A DNA stretch of 64,000 nt from Leptospira idonii (GTDB taxonomy: Bacteria; Spirochaetota; Leptospiria; Leptospirales; Leptospiraceae): assembly GCF_004770995.1 (NCBI RefSeq), contig NZ_RQHW01000031.1:1-64000 (forward strand), written 5' to 3'. Position 1 is the first letter of the stretch, and each line of letters starts with the position of its first letter. Made by a program: the position numbers and the translations under genes. The notes below the pieces were generated by a model. That model was not told where the DNA came from and did no database searches. It worked only from the letters and a program-made list of their open reading frames with translations. This document shows, piece after piece, positions 28,494 through 37,351 of this stretch.

Positions 28494-31400
28494 TTAATAC
28501 ATGGATCTTTCCAAGAAATTCGATGCGTTGCAACTTCCGCTTCCCACATCCGTAATGGATTTGTCCGCACTAACACAGAACAGTTTCCACCAACGGTTGG
28601 AATGGCTCGGGCTGATCGCATAATTTCTCACTTCACCGATGCTTCCTTTAAACACTCTTACAGTGGCTCCGGAAACTCCCATATTCGCTTCGCCGGACCA
28701 ATTGTAGATGCTGTAGTAACGAACTGCTTGGGACCAGATGGAACCTTTTAAGGAAATGGTTTCAGGGCCGTATCCTGTAGTGATATCGTAATCCAATTCT
28801 CCGTTTCCTGCACCGAGAGGAGCCTTTCTGTTCCAAACGATTCTATCGCCGCTGTTGGTCGCACTGTATTGCAGATGCGAATCCAAGTCTCTCGGTTTTG
28901 CACCCCAAGAAAGAACGACTCTCATTTCGCTATCTCCTAATACAGGAGATACGAGAATGTTTTGGTTGGCAGGAGTTTCTGAACCTGCTGCGACTACTGT
29001 GCGGTAAGTAGTAGAATAAGCCTCTACGGTACTCGAACAATTTCCGCTTTTTCCGGAGCCGGAAACTTCCAAAGTATAGTTTCCTGGAGGAACGTTCGGA
29101 ATCGCATAAGATCCGTCTGTTGCTGTTTTTACTGCAGCGATGGTCGCACCTGCTCCATCGATGGCATAAGAACCGGATTTCACGTTCACTCCTGGTCGGA
29201 TGCGGGCGGTTAGATCACAAACTCCCGTGTTATAGAGAGCGGACAATGCTCTTCCGGAAATAGCTCCGGGAGTTTGTGTTCCGGGAACGAAAGTGATGAT
29301 GTCGAAATTCGTGGTAGCATCCGCTTGAATGTCCACAATCCCTTCCACGGTTTTATAACCGGAAGCTACGAAACGAACCTTCCATCTTCCTGCATTGATG
29401 TTGAAGATGGTGTATTGAGTCGCATTTGTAAAGCTGGTAGCTCCGGAGGCGATGGAAGCAGGTTGGACTCCCGTAGTAGGACGGATAGAACCGGTGTTAG
29501 GATCTACGATTTCCAAAGAATAAGTTCCGGTAAAAGAGAATCCTCCCGGAGTTTTCACGGAACCGGAAAGATGTCCTCTTCCATCGTTCGTGATCACAGG
29601 AGTATTTACCGTCACAGTTCCTCCGCCGGATCCTACTTCCACAGGGAAATAAGTTACGATTCCGTTTTTCTCAACACGTAAGGAATAATTACCGGGAGGA
29701 ACGAACAAGAAAGAATAACCTCCGTTTGCGTTGGAAGTTTGAGAGCCGATCACTTGGTCTTGTCCGGAAACACGAATCGTAGGAACGGAACAATTCGCAT
29801 TGTCGAAAGATCCGCTGCAATCTCTTCGAATGTCAGCGACGAAGTTTCCGTCTACGAATCTTCCCAAAGTTAGGGTCGCACCGCTGACAGGAGTAGTAGC
29901 AATCGCATCGGTCACTGTTCCTGCGATGGTAGCTCTAGGGCTATGAACAGCGGTGCCGTTCAAGGAAAAAGTCACAGGAGCAGTCGCATACTGATTGGAA
30001 GCTACGTTAGAATTGTCCACACTGAGAGCGGTTGCCGCCAGATAACTGGTTCTAGGTGAAGATACTGTGGTATCTACCACTACCAACTGATAAGAAGATT
30101 GTCGGAAATTGTATTGGTTTCCTCCGATCACATCGATGGATGCGTTTTGATCGTTGTCCACAGCGATCGCATTTGCGTTCGCAAGAGTGCTTGCGGCACC
30201 GGTCGCATAGGCTTGTAAGGCATATCCTACTCTTTCCGTATCGGAAGTGAGTCCGGAAGGAAGAGATACCACATAAGAAGAACCGTTAAATGCAAAGCTT
30301 CCTCCGCTTGTGATGGCGATATGAGCCAAAGGCTGACCGCCTGTTGTGGTATTTCCCAAAAGAACTACGAAGAGTCCCGTTTGCGTCGTATGCAAAGAAG
30401 GATTCGCAGGAGCAGTGTCTCTTACGGAGATAGTTCCCGCAATTTGAGATCTGTTTGTGATGGATACCATAGAAACATTGCCGGCATTATGATCGTTTCC
30501 ATTCAAAGTGATGGAAAGAGGATTGGAAGAACAAGGAGCTGCATTTGAACCGCACCAGTTTTCAAAACCGGGAGCGGAAATGGTATAAGCCCATTTTCCC
30601 GCTGCCGCAGTGAAATACACTTGGTTGTCGGAAGGACGAACTTCATACACTTTATTGCCCCAAGTGGAATAGTTCCATGGACCGGAACCTTGGTTTGCCA
30701 CCAAACAGGAAGTTGTAGGACTAATCGCACAAGAACAAACCGCAGAACCAGGATTTGTAGCACAATTGGTTCCTGCAACTGCGGAAAGCGCTTCCAAAAT
30801 CCAAAGTTTCGATGCGTTTCCGATCAAAGGATCGTTCAATAGATACACCAAATTGGAAGGAGGTTGTGTTCTATCGGGACGGAAATTGATGACAGAGCCA
30901 GGAACATGTGACCCGTTTGCATCTGTCACATAACCCACAACATTCGAAGGTTTGGCAACGATTCCGATCGGTGTAGAAAGAGTGATCGTTTTCATCCCTC
31001 CGTTAGGAGAAGCAGTGAACAAAAAGGATTGGGAAACCGTGAAAAAATTGTTCGCAGAAACTTCCACATAATAGACTCCGTTCGGAAGCCCGGAAGCGGA
31101 CAATTGAAAGGAACCGTTGCCATTGCGGGAGGTGGAATCCACAATCGCACCTTGTTCGTTCTTCAATTTGATTTGGAATGGAGTCGTGCTGTCTCCTACA
31201 ACCGCTCCGTTGATGAGAGAAGCATTGAGGGTAAGACTGCTTTCCGTAGCAGCTAACCAAGGTAAATTGGTTTCTCCTAAGGAAACAACTGTAGTAACGG
31301 AAGGATTCGTGCCTTGGAAAGTGAAGTGAAATTGGTCGGAATTGTCTGCGAACGGTTGACCTTGTTGAGTGACACTGGAACCTAAATATTCTACCGTATA

Positions 31401-32213
31401 ATTTCCATTAGGCAAATTAGGAAGATTGAAACTGAAAGATCCGTTAGCTCCCGTTGTAGTGGTCGCCACGGTGTTTCCTTCCGCATCTTTCAAAACAACG
31501 GTCACACCTTGTAATCCGCCGCTAGGTACGACAACACCATCTCCGGAAAAACCGGTAGTGGTTACGGTTCCTACGATTTGAGCAGGACCGGAAGTGTAAT
31601 AAAGTCGTTCTGCAGGAAGATCCCCCACATTCACCAATGTGTAACTTGGCTGGGTAGGATCGAAAACGAAAGAAAAGTCTTGGTAACTGTAATTCAACCC
31701 ATTGCCGGTATTGATAAGAACCCTGTAATTATTGTTAGGAAGATCATCTATATCGAATACGAAAGAACCGTCGGAAGCGGCTTGAGTGGAAGCAACGAGA
31801 GTGTATGTACCTCCGTTCGCAACTTCGATCCTAACAACGATTTGTGTTAAATTGAGACAGTTAGGAGCTGCAGGAGCCCCTGCCATTCCGCAAACATCAT
31901 TTGCAGGAGAACCGGAAGCAACAGGACGAATTGTACCGATCACCTTGGCGGGACCGGAAGTAGGAACTTCCTGCTCGGCACCATTTTGTGGTACCTCCCC
32001 GGAACCCCCCGGAGAAACAGAATCACTAGAAGAAGGTAAAGGAACGCCATTCGAATCGGGAGGAGTTGTAGAAGAAGATGCTACATCAGCACCATTGCCC
32101 GCACCACCGGCACCTAACAGGAACCAGAAGGGGGCGGATTTTGACTTTTTAGAGCAGTCTACCGCAAGTAGAGAGAGGGTTAAGACGAAGAAAAAGAGCC
32201 CTCGATGTTTCAT
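28494..32213 (-). CDS. large modular lipoprotein with carboxypeptidase-regulatory/Ig-like repeats
   Basis: A 1239-residue surface lipoprotein candidate. The lipobox is LLAVDC (Cys20). A low-complexity linker rich in Gly, Ser and Pro follows (about 35-90). The main body contains several repeats of about 100 residues with the pattern G-x-V-x-D-A-x-x-x-P-V-x-G-A and GSYxIPNVPPGNYTLEV, typical of carboxypeptidase-regulatory or prealbumin-like beta-sandwich domains. The C-terminal domain has DLDSHLQYSA and related strands, resembling a DUF2135/YfaP module. The role is unknown, but surface display and ligand binding are plausible. It stands alone with its own terminator. Confidence 0.8.
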   Translation of the reverse strand: MKHRGLFFFVLTLSLLAVDCSKKSKSAPFWFLLGAGGAGNGADVASSSTTPPDSNGVPLPSSSDSVSPGGSGEVPQNGAEQEVPTSGPAKVIGTIRPVASGSPANDVCGMAGAPAAPNCLNLTQIVVRIEVANGGTYTLVASTQAASDGSFVFDIDDLPNNNYRVLINTGNGLNYSYQDFSFVFDPTQPSYTLVNVGDLPAERLYYTSGPAQIVGTVTTTGFSGDGVVVPSGGLQGVTVVLKDAEGNTVATTTTGANGSFSFNLPNLPNGNYTVEYLGSSVTQQGQPFADNSDQFHFTFQGTNPSVTTVVSLGETNLPWLAATESSLTLNASLINGAVVGDSTTPFQIKLKNEQGAIVDSTSRNGNGSFQLSASGLPNGVYYVEVSANNFFTVSQSFLFTASPNGGMKTITLSTPIGIVAKPSNVVGYVTDANGSHVPGSVINFRPDRTQPPSNLVYLLNDPLIGNASKLWILEALSAVAGTNCATNPGSAVCSCAISPTTSCLVANQGSGPWNYSTWGNKVYEVRPSDNQVYFTAAAGKWAYTISAPGFENWCGSNAAPCSSNPLSITLNGNDHNAGNVSMVSITNRSQIAGTISVRDTAPANPSLHTTQTGLFVVLLGNTTTGGQPLAHIAITSGGSFAFNGSSYVVSLPSGLTSDTERVGYALQAYATGAASTLANANAIAVDNDQNASIDVIGGNQYNFRQSSYQLVVVDTTVSSPRTSYLAATALSVDNSNVASNQYATAPVTFSLNGTAVHSPRATIAGTVTDAIATTPVSGATLTLGRFVDGNFVADIRRDCSGSFDNANCSVPTIRVSGQDQVIGSQTSNANGGYSFLFVPPGNYSLRVEKNGIVTYFPVEVGSGGGTVTVNTPVITNDGRGHLSGSVKTPGGFSFTGTYSLEIVDPNTGSIRPTTGVQPASIASGATSFTNATQYTIFNINAGRWKVRFVASGYKTVEGIVDIQADATTNFDIITFVPGTQTPGAISGRALSALYNTGVCDLTARIRPGVNVKSGSYAIDGAGATIAAVKTATDGSYAIPNVPPGNYTLEVSGSGKSGNCSSTVEAYSTTYRTVVAAGSETPANQNILVSPVLGDSEMRVVLSWGAKPRDLDSHLQYSATNSGDRIVWNRKAPLGAGNGELDYDITTGYGPETISLKGSIWSQAVRYYSIYNWSGEANMGVSGATVRVFKGSIGEVRNYAISPSHSNRWWKLFCVSADKSITDVGSGSCNASNFLERSMY

Positions 32214-32461
32214 GAATTTTCACCTCAAAACGTTCGCTTTTAATTTCCAAAAGACAGGGAAATTCCTAAGAATTTCGCCTATCTCGCATACAGTAGGGGT
32301 ACTTTGTACAAAATTCAAACAATTTTTTTCATTTATGGCAAAAATTTGGCAGGATCTATGGCACACGAACACTCATTTGGGGCATCGGTTTTGATTTTTT
32401 CTGAGAAACGAACCAGAAATAAGTTCCCTTCTCCGATTTCGCAATTTCCCTGGGATACCAC

Positions 32462-33682
32462 ATGCCGACCGAATTTTTTTCCTGGGAAATCCTAAAACTG
32501 GCCATGGTTCCTTTCACTTACGGATTTGTAGGATGGGTTACGAATTGGTTGGCGCTCAAAATGACATTTTACCCTCTCAAATTTTGGGGGATACCTCCTT
32601 ATCTGGGCTGGCAGGGAATCATTCCTAGAAAAGCCCATAAGATGGCCAGTAAGTCCGTAGATGTGATCACGGAACGATTGTTAAATATCAGAGAAGTCTT
32701 TTTGAAAGTGGATCCTATCCGAGCGGAAAAAGAATTTTTACCTTCTATGGATGTCGCGATTCGGGAATCCATGAAAGAGTTCACTCACAGTTTGGATCCT
32801 AGACTTTGGGATATGATCCCGGAAGTGGTGAAGGAAGAAATTTACCATAAAGTAAAAAGAGAAAGCGGATTTACGATCAGAAAAGTGATCCGAAAACTAC
32901 AGGCGGATATAGATTCTCTCTTCGACGTAAAAGAACTCGTATTGAAGAAACTCTCAGGAGATAACGTAAGCTTGGTGGTAGAGCTGTTTCAGGAAGTGGG
33001 AGCTCCCGAATTCAAGTTCATAGAAAGATCTGGGTTTTATTTCGGGTTCCTGCTAGGACTGATTCAGATGATCTTTATGATTTATTTTCCCGTAGCATGG
33101 ACTTTGCCTGTTCAGGGAGTGATTGTGGGATATTTAACGAACTATCTTGCTTTGGAAATGATATTCCGCCCCCTCTTTCCCAAAAAGATATTGGGAATCT
33201 ATTCCTACCAAGGTTTGTTTCTAAAAAGACAAAGAGAGGTATCTCTACTTTATGCAAAGTTAGTTGCCGAAAAAATACTCACTCCCCGTAATGTGATGCA
33301 GGAACTTGTTTTCGGAAAAGCGGCGGACGATATCATGGAAACCATTCGCACCGCAGTCATTCGCCAGGTCGATCAAATCACGACTCTCGCCAAACCTCTC
33401 TTATTTGCAGTAGGCAAATGGGAAAATTACGAATCGATTCGAGAGAAAATCGCAAAAACAATGTCTGAAACGGCGATCGCCAATTCTTCTCAATTGGAAA
33501 GATATTTGGGAGAAGCGATGGAACTGGAAAAAACGATGGGGGAAAGAATGGCATCCCTTCCTCCGGATGAATTCGAATCCATACTCAGATCCGCATTTCA
33601 AGAAGACGAACTACTTCTCATCTTAGTAGGAGCAGCGTTAGGTGCCTTAGTCGGCTGGTCACAAATCTACATTCAATTTTAA
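32462..33682 (+). CDS. DUF445 family membrane protein with internal duplication
   Basis: A 406-residue protein with the DUF445 motif twice: VGWVTNWLALKMTFYPLKF (about 22-40) and VGYLTNYLALEMIFRPLFP (about 220-240). Both are followed by G-x-Q-G and K/R-rich segments. Membrane segments lie at the N-terminus, at about 195-225 and near the C-terminus. Function is unknown; the family is widespread. It starts a rightward set with the epimerase gene nine bases downstream. Confidence 0.85.
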   Translation: MPTEFFSWEILKLAMVPFTYGFVGWVTNWLALKMTFYPLKFWGIPPYLGWQGIIPRKAHKMASKSVDVITERLLNIREVFLKVDPIRAEKEFLPSMDVAIRESMKEFTHSLDPRLWDMIPEVVKEEIYHKVKRESGFTIRKVIRKLQADIDSLFDVKELVLKKLSGDNVSLVVELFQEVGAPEFKFIERSGFYFGFLLGLIQMIFMIYFPVAWTLPVQGVIVGYLTNYLALEMIFRPLFPKKILGIYSYQGLFLKRQREVSLLYAKLVAEKILTPRNVMQELVFGKAADDIMETIRTAVIRQVDQITTLAKPLLFAVGKWENYESIREKIAKTMSETAIANSSQLERYLGEAMELEKTMGERMASLPPDEFESILRSAFQEDELLLILVGAALGALVGWSQIYIQF

Positions 33683-33691
33683 CGATATACT

Positions 33692-34657
33692 ATGAAACTT
33701 CCCACTCTATTAATCACAGGATGTTCCGGCGTCATCGGAAGGCATCTGACCGAATCCATTTTGGACAGATACAAAGTAGTCGCATTAGGAAAAGATTACA
33801 GCCGCATCTCCGAAAAAATTCGGCATCACAAACATTTTAAATTCTATGAAAGGGACCTAGGAGCAATCCGAAGTCCGGAAGAATTGAAAGTGACTGAGAA
33901 CATCGACTTGGTTCTGCATTTAGCGGGAGTCGTTTCCGGTTCCCGCCTGTCCGAAGCGGATTATTTCGCAGTGAATGCGGAATCCACAAAACTTCTCTCC
34001 GAATGGGCGAGCACCAAACATTGTAAAGGTTTTTTGCTGGCAAGTTCCGTTTCCGTTTACGGATATCAAATCCAGCCGTTGACGGAAGAAAGTCCCAGAT
34101 TGGGACAGACTGTATACGCACGATCGAAAATCAAAGCGGAAGAATATTTAGAAACGGCGGAAGTCCCTCATTCCGTCTTCCGCATAGCATCTGTTTATGG
34201 AGGAGGAAGCAAAAGTTTCATCTCCAAACTTTTTTCCCTCTATAAAAAAGGGTTTTATCCGCTACCTACAGGGGAAAGAAAAAAATCGATCCTCCATCTG
34301 GAAGATTTAGTATCCGCACTTGAAGCTTGGATTTCCAAAGTTTTAGAAATGAAAAAGATACTTCCCGTTTATGTCTTATCCCATCCGAATTCAGTTACGG
34401 TTCCCGAAGTGATTCGGGAATTCAAACACGTCCAACCCAAGGCATGGGGGGCTGTGGCATTGCCCTTATTTCCGTTTTTAGCGGTGATTTTCGAATGGTT
34501 CTACAAAACCTTACGTAGGCTGAAAAAACTCCCCTACCATGATTCTCCTTTGGCGCCACTCAGACATTCCATAGAAATCTATTCCGCAGAATCCTGGGCG
34601 GATTTAGGAGTGAAACCTGTTCGAGATCTGCGAAAAGGATTGAGTGGAGATCAATAA
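33692..34657 (+). CDS. NAD-dependent epimerase/dehydratase family protein
   Basis: A 321-residue extended SDR protein. The Rossmann motif is TGCSGVIG (9-16; TGxxGxxG pattern), and the catalytic pair is Tyr142/Lys146 in YARSK. The Ser of the triad is in LLASSVSVYG. Members epimerise or dehydrate nucleotide sugars, or reduce other substrates; the substrate is not evident. Probably transcribed with the DUF445 gene. Confidence 0.87.
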   Translation: MKLPTLLITGCSGVIGRHLTESILDRYKVVALGKDYSRISEKIRHHKHFKFYERDLGAIRSPEELKVTENIDLVLHLAGVVSGSRLSEADYFAVNAESTKLLSEWASTKHCKGFLLASSVSVYGYQIQPLTEESPRLGQTVYARSKIKAEEYLETAEVPHSVFRIASVYGGGSKSFISKLFSLYKKGFYPLPTGERKKSILHLEDLVSALEAWISKVLEMKKILPVYVLSHPNSVTVPEVIREFKHVQPKAWGAVALPLFPFLAVIFEWFYKTLRRLKKLPYHDSPLAPLRHSIEIYSAESWADLGVKPVRDLRKGLSGDQ

Positions 34658-34684
34658 TCCTCTACCCTAAGGCCGATACTATAT

Positions 34685-35506
34685 ATGATGAAAGTGCGCG
34701 TTTTACTCATCTCTATTCTTTTCCTTGGAACAGTCCCGGCGTTTGCGGGAACCTGGATCGAAGACTCGCTGGGTTTTGCTTTTGAATATCCGAGAGGATG
34801 GTCCAAAGCGGTGCTTCGCAATGCGGAGACGGCACGCATACAATTCGCAAAAACGAATAAAGAAGCAATCCTTCAAATCGACGTAGTTCGCAGAACCAAA
34901 GAATACGATTTGGATCGTTTTATCGAAGAAACCATCGATACCTTTCTGCGCAAATACCCGGATCTAAAAGTAGTCAGAGAAAAAAGCCTGGAAGAAGAAA
35001 TCCCCGGCTTCGATGAAACCGTATTTTTAGTACTTCATTATATAGAAAATAAAATGGTCGTATCCAATCGGTTCCTGTTCCACAAAAAAGGTAACATGTA
35101 TTATGTGATCCAAGCAAAAACACCTCGGGCCAGATACGGAGTGTATGCGAAAGATTTAGATCTAATTATGAAAACCTTCCGTTTGGAACCGAGAGCTCGT
35201 TACCGTTGGAGAAACGACAGTCTCGCTTATTTGGATCCGGTCCGGGATGAAAAAGCGATTCAATATATTTCCATAACGATCCGACCGATCGACAGTTTCC
35301 CGAACCAAGAATCTTCCAAACCTATGGAAGACAATTCTTGGCTAAACAGTGTAGATCCGTTTAAAAACCCTTTTACATCCGATCCGGAAATTCGTCCGAA
35401 TCAACAACAGAATCCGAATCAACTTCCTAACGAAAACCGCCTTCCTACTGATAATAACTCAAACGACAGCGGTCCTTCCGTCCCTCCAGAAACAGATCCT
35501 CTTTAA
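34685..35506 (+). CDS. exported protein with PsbP/DcrB-like domain
   Basis: A 273-residue exported protein. The signal peptide ends near VPAFA-G (about residue 21). The mature part, starting WIEDSLGFAFEYPRGWSKA, has the shape of PsbP/DcrB-like domains, and the C-terminal 60 residues are rich in Asn, Pro, Gln and Ser, suggesting a disordered tail. Function unknown. The signal peptide lacks a lipobox, so it is probably periplasmic or secreted. Confidence 0.7.
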   Translation: MMKVRVLLISILFLGTVPAFAGTWIEDSLGFAFEYPRGWSKAVLRNAETARIQFAKTNKEAILQIDVVRRTKEYDLDRFIEETIDTFLRKYPDLKVVREKSLEEEIPGFDETVFLVLHYIENKMVVSNRFLFHKKGNMYYVIQAKTPRARYGVYAKDLDLIMKTFRLEPRARYRWRNDSLAYLDPVRDEKAIQYISITIRPIDSFPNQESSKPMEDNSWLNSVDPFKNPFTSDPEIRPNQQQNPNQLPNENRLPTDNNSNDSGPSVPPETDPL

Positions 35507-35526
35507 GGATAGATTCGTTTCTTGCT

Positions 35527-35562
35527 CTCGTTCGTCCAGGACTTCCTGTCATGACGAACGAG
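35527..35562. repeat. 10-bp-arm hairpin in the gap before kdpA
   Basis: CTCGTTCGTC and GACGAACGAG form a perfect stem, and the loop holds a second small inverted repeat (AGGA/TCCT). No T-run follows, so it is not a standard terminator. A GC-rich tail (35563-35592) continues beyond it, suggesting a small repeat element. Confidence 0.5.
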
Positions 35563-35618
35563 CTTCGGCCTTCCTTGGCCTTCGCCACCGCTAGAAACAA
35601 ATTTATCCCCAGATTCTT

Positions 35619-35637
35619 CTTAATCAAATCTTAATCA
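35619..35637 (+). promoter_or_regulatory. candidate KdpE operator (CTTAATCA direct repeat)
   Basis: CTTAATCA occurs at 35619-35626 and again at 35630-35637, an 11-base period typical of OmpR/PhoB-family response regulators binding as tandem dimers. A third, weaker half-site (TTTAATCG) is at 35678-35685. It lies 65 bases upstream of kdpA, and the operon itself encodes KdpE. Confidence 0.4.
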
Positions 35638-35701
35638 CAACTCTACTTTTCTTCACTACCGTAAATTTGACAAAGATTTTAATCGGTGAGAGAATATTTT
35701 C

Positions 35702-37339
35702 ATGAATGAAGCCTGTTATGCGATATTTTATTTTTGTCTGCTGATGTTCATCTCACCTTTTGCGGGATATTATATGGCGCGGATTTTGGATGCGAAAACT
35801 CTTCCTACGGAAAGGTTTGTATTTTCTTTTTTAGGAAAACAACTAGAAGGATCTCAGAACGCAAAAGATTATCTAAAAAGTCTATTCCTGTTTCATATTT
35901 TAGGAGGAGGGTTTTTGTTTTCCATCTTACTTTTTCAAAACTACCTTCCTCTAAATCCTTTGCAGGTTAAGGGTCTTCATTGGGATTTGGCTTTGAATAC
36001 GGCAGTCTCTTTTATTACAAACACGAATTGGCAGGCGTATTCGGGCGAATCCCAACTCAGTTACTTCTCACAGATGTTAGGTTTAACTCCGCAAAATTTT
36101 CTAAGCGCAGGAGTTGGAATTTCCGTTTTAGCATTCGTTTCCAGAGCAGTTTCTTCATCCCAAAAAAAGGAATTCGGAAATTTTTGGAGGGATTTATATC
36201 GTTCTATCTTCTATATATTACTTCCATTGAGTTTTCTTTTAGCCGTTTTGCTGATGAGTCAGGGAGTGGTGCAAACTTTTTCGCCTTATGCTTCCGGAGT
36301 AGGATTTGAGGGAGCGAACGTGACAATACCGTTAGGTCCTGCGGCTTCACAAATCGCCATCAAACAAATAGGAACGAATGGAGGAGGTTTTTTCGGAGTA
36401 AACAGTGCTCATCCATTTGAAAACCCGACTCCTCTTTCCAATTTCTTAGAGTTGTTTTCTATTTTATTTTTACCTGCGGCTTGTGTCTTTCTTTACGGGA
36501 AAATCGCCGGATCGTTCCGACATGCTTGGGTGATATTCTTCGTTATGTTATCTTTTCTGCTTCTGGGATGGTTTGTCGTTTATCAATCAGAGCTTACTTC
36601 CAGTTCGGTATGGGAAGGTAAAGAGACAAGATTCAACCTAACCGAGTCCAGTCTTTGGCTTTCCGCAACTTCCGCAGCTTCGAACGGCTCCGTCAACTCA
36701 ATGCATGACAGTTATTCTCCGTTAGCTGGAGGAGTTGCATTATTTCAAATTATGCTTGGTGAAGTGATTTTCGGAGGTGTGGGAGCCGGTATGTATGGAA
36801 TGTTTCTTTTTTTGATACTAACAGTCTTTTTATCCGGATTAATGACAGGAAGAACGCCGGAATACTCAGGAAAGAAGATCGAAAGTTATGACATTCAATG
36901 GACATTGATCGGAATTTTGGCACCGACTGTATGTATTCTTATAGGTTCTGCAATCACGGTTCTTCTGGATACTGGTTATAGCGCCAAAGGACCTCACGCA
37001 CTCTCTCAGATTTTATATGCGTTTTCTTCCGCTTCCGGGAACAACGGTTCCGCCTTCGGAGGTTTTACCGCAGATACAAAATGGGCGAATTTATCTTTAA
37101 GTATATGTATGTTAGTCGGAAGATTCTCGACAATCACTTCCGTCATTTTGGTAGCAAGCCATCTAGGAGGTAAAATCACTGCGGAAGACGGTTCAGGAAG
37201 TTTTAGAACGGACACTGTTTTGTTTGGCGGCCTCGTTTTTGGAATTTTATTGATTGTTGCTGGACTTTCTTTTTTTCCCGTAATCGCTTTGGGACCGGTG
37301 TTAGAACAAATTCTGATGAACCAAGGTAAGTTGTTTTAG
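35702..37339 (+). CDS. kdpA: potassium-transporting ATPase subunit KdpA
   Basis: A 545-residue inner-membrane subunit that selects and passes K+. Filter-region motifs are present: NTNWQAYSGE (107-116), TNGGGFFGVNSAHPFENPT (about 225-243) and later GNNGSAFGG. The length matches the family. It is the first gene of kdpABCDE; no kdpF is visible. The complex is used when external K+ is scarce. Confidence 0.97.
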   Translation: MNEACYAIFYFCLLMFISPFAGYYMARILDAKTLPTERFVFSFLGKQLEGSQNAKDYLKSLFLFHILGGGFLFSILLFQNYLPLNPLQVKGLHWDLALNTAVSFITNTNWQAYSGESQLSYFSQMLGLTPQNFLSAGVGISVLAFVSRAVSSSQKKEFGNFWRDLYRSIFYILLPLSFLLAVLLMSQGVVQTFSPYASGVGFEGANVTIPLGPAASQIAIKQIGTNGGGFFGVNSAHPFENPTPLSNFLELFSILFLPAACVFLYGKIAGSFRHAWVIFFVMLSFLLLGWFVVYQSELTSSSVWEGKETRFNLTESSLWLSATSAASNGSVNSMHDSYSPLAGGVALFQIMLGEVIFGGVGAGMYGMFLFLILTVFLSGLMTGRTPEYSGKKIESYDIQWTLIGILAPTVCILIGSAITVLLDTGYSAKGPHALSQILYAFSSASGNNGSAFGGFTADTKWANLSLSICMLVGRFSTITSVILVASHLGGKITAEDGSGSFRTDTVLFGGLVFGILLIVAGLSFFPVIALGPVLEQILMNQGKLF

Positions 37340-37351
37340 GAAGGTTTTATA

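Noticed and set aside
29274..29681. Plus-strand open frames across the large lipoprotein gene
   Set aside because: They are shadows of the well-supported minus-strand gene, lacking domains and ribosome binding sites.
35667..35695. TTGACA before kdpA as the kdp promoter
   Set aside because: The -10 position at normal spacing (GAGAAT) is poor and would place the start almost at the ATG.
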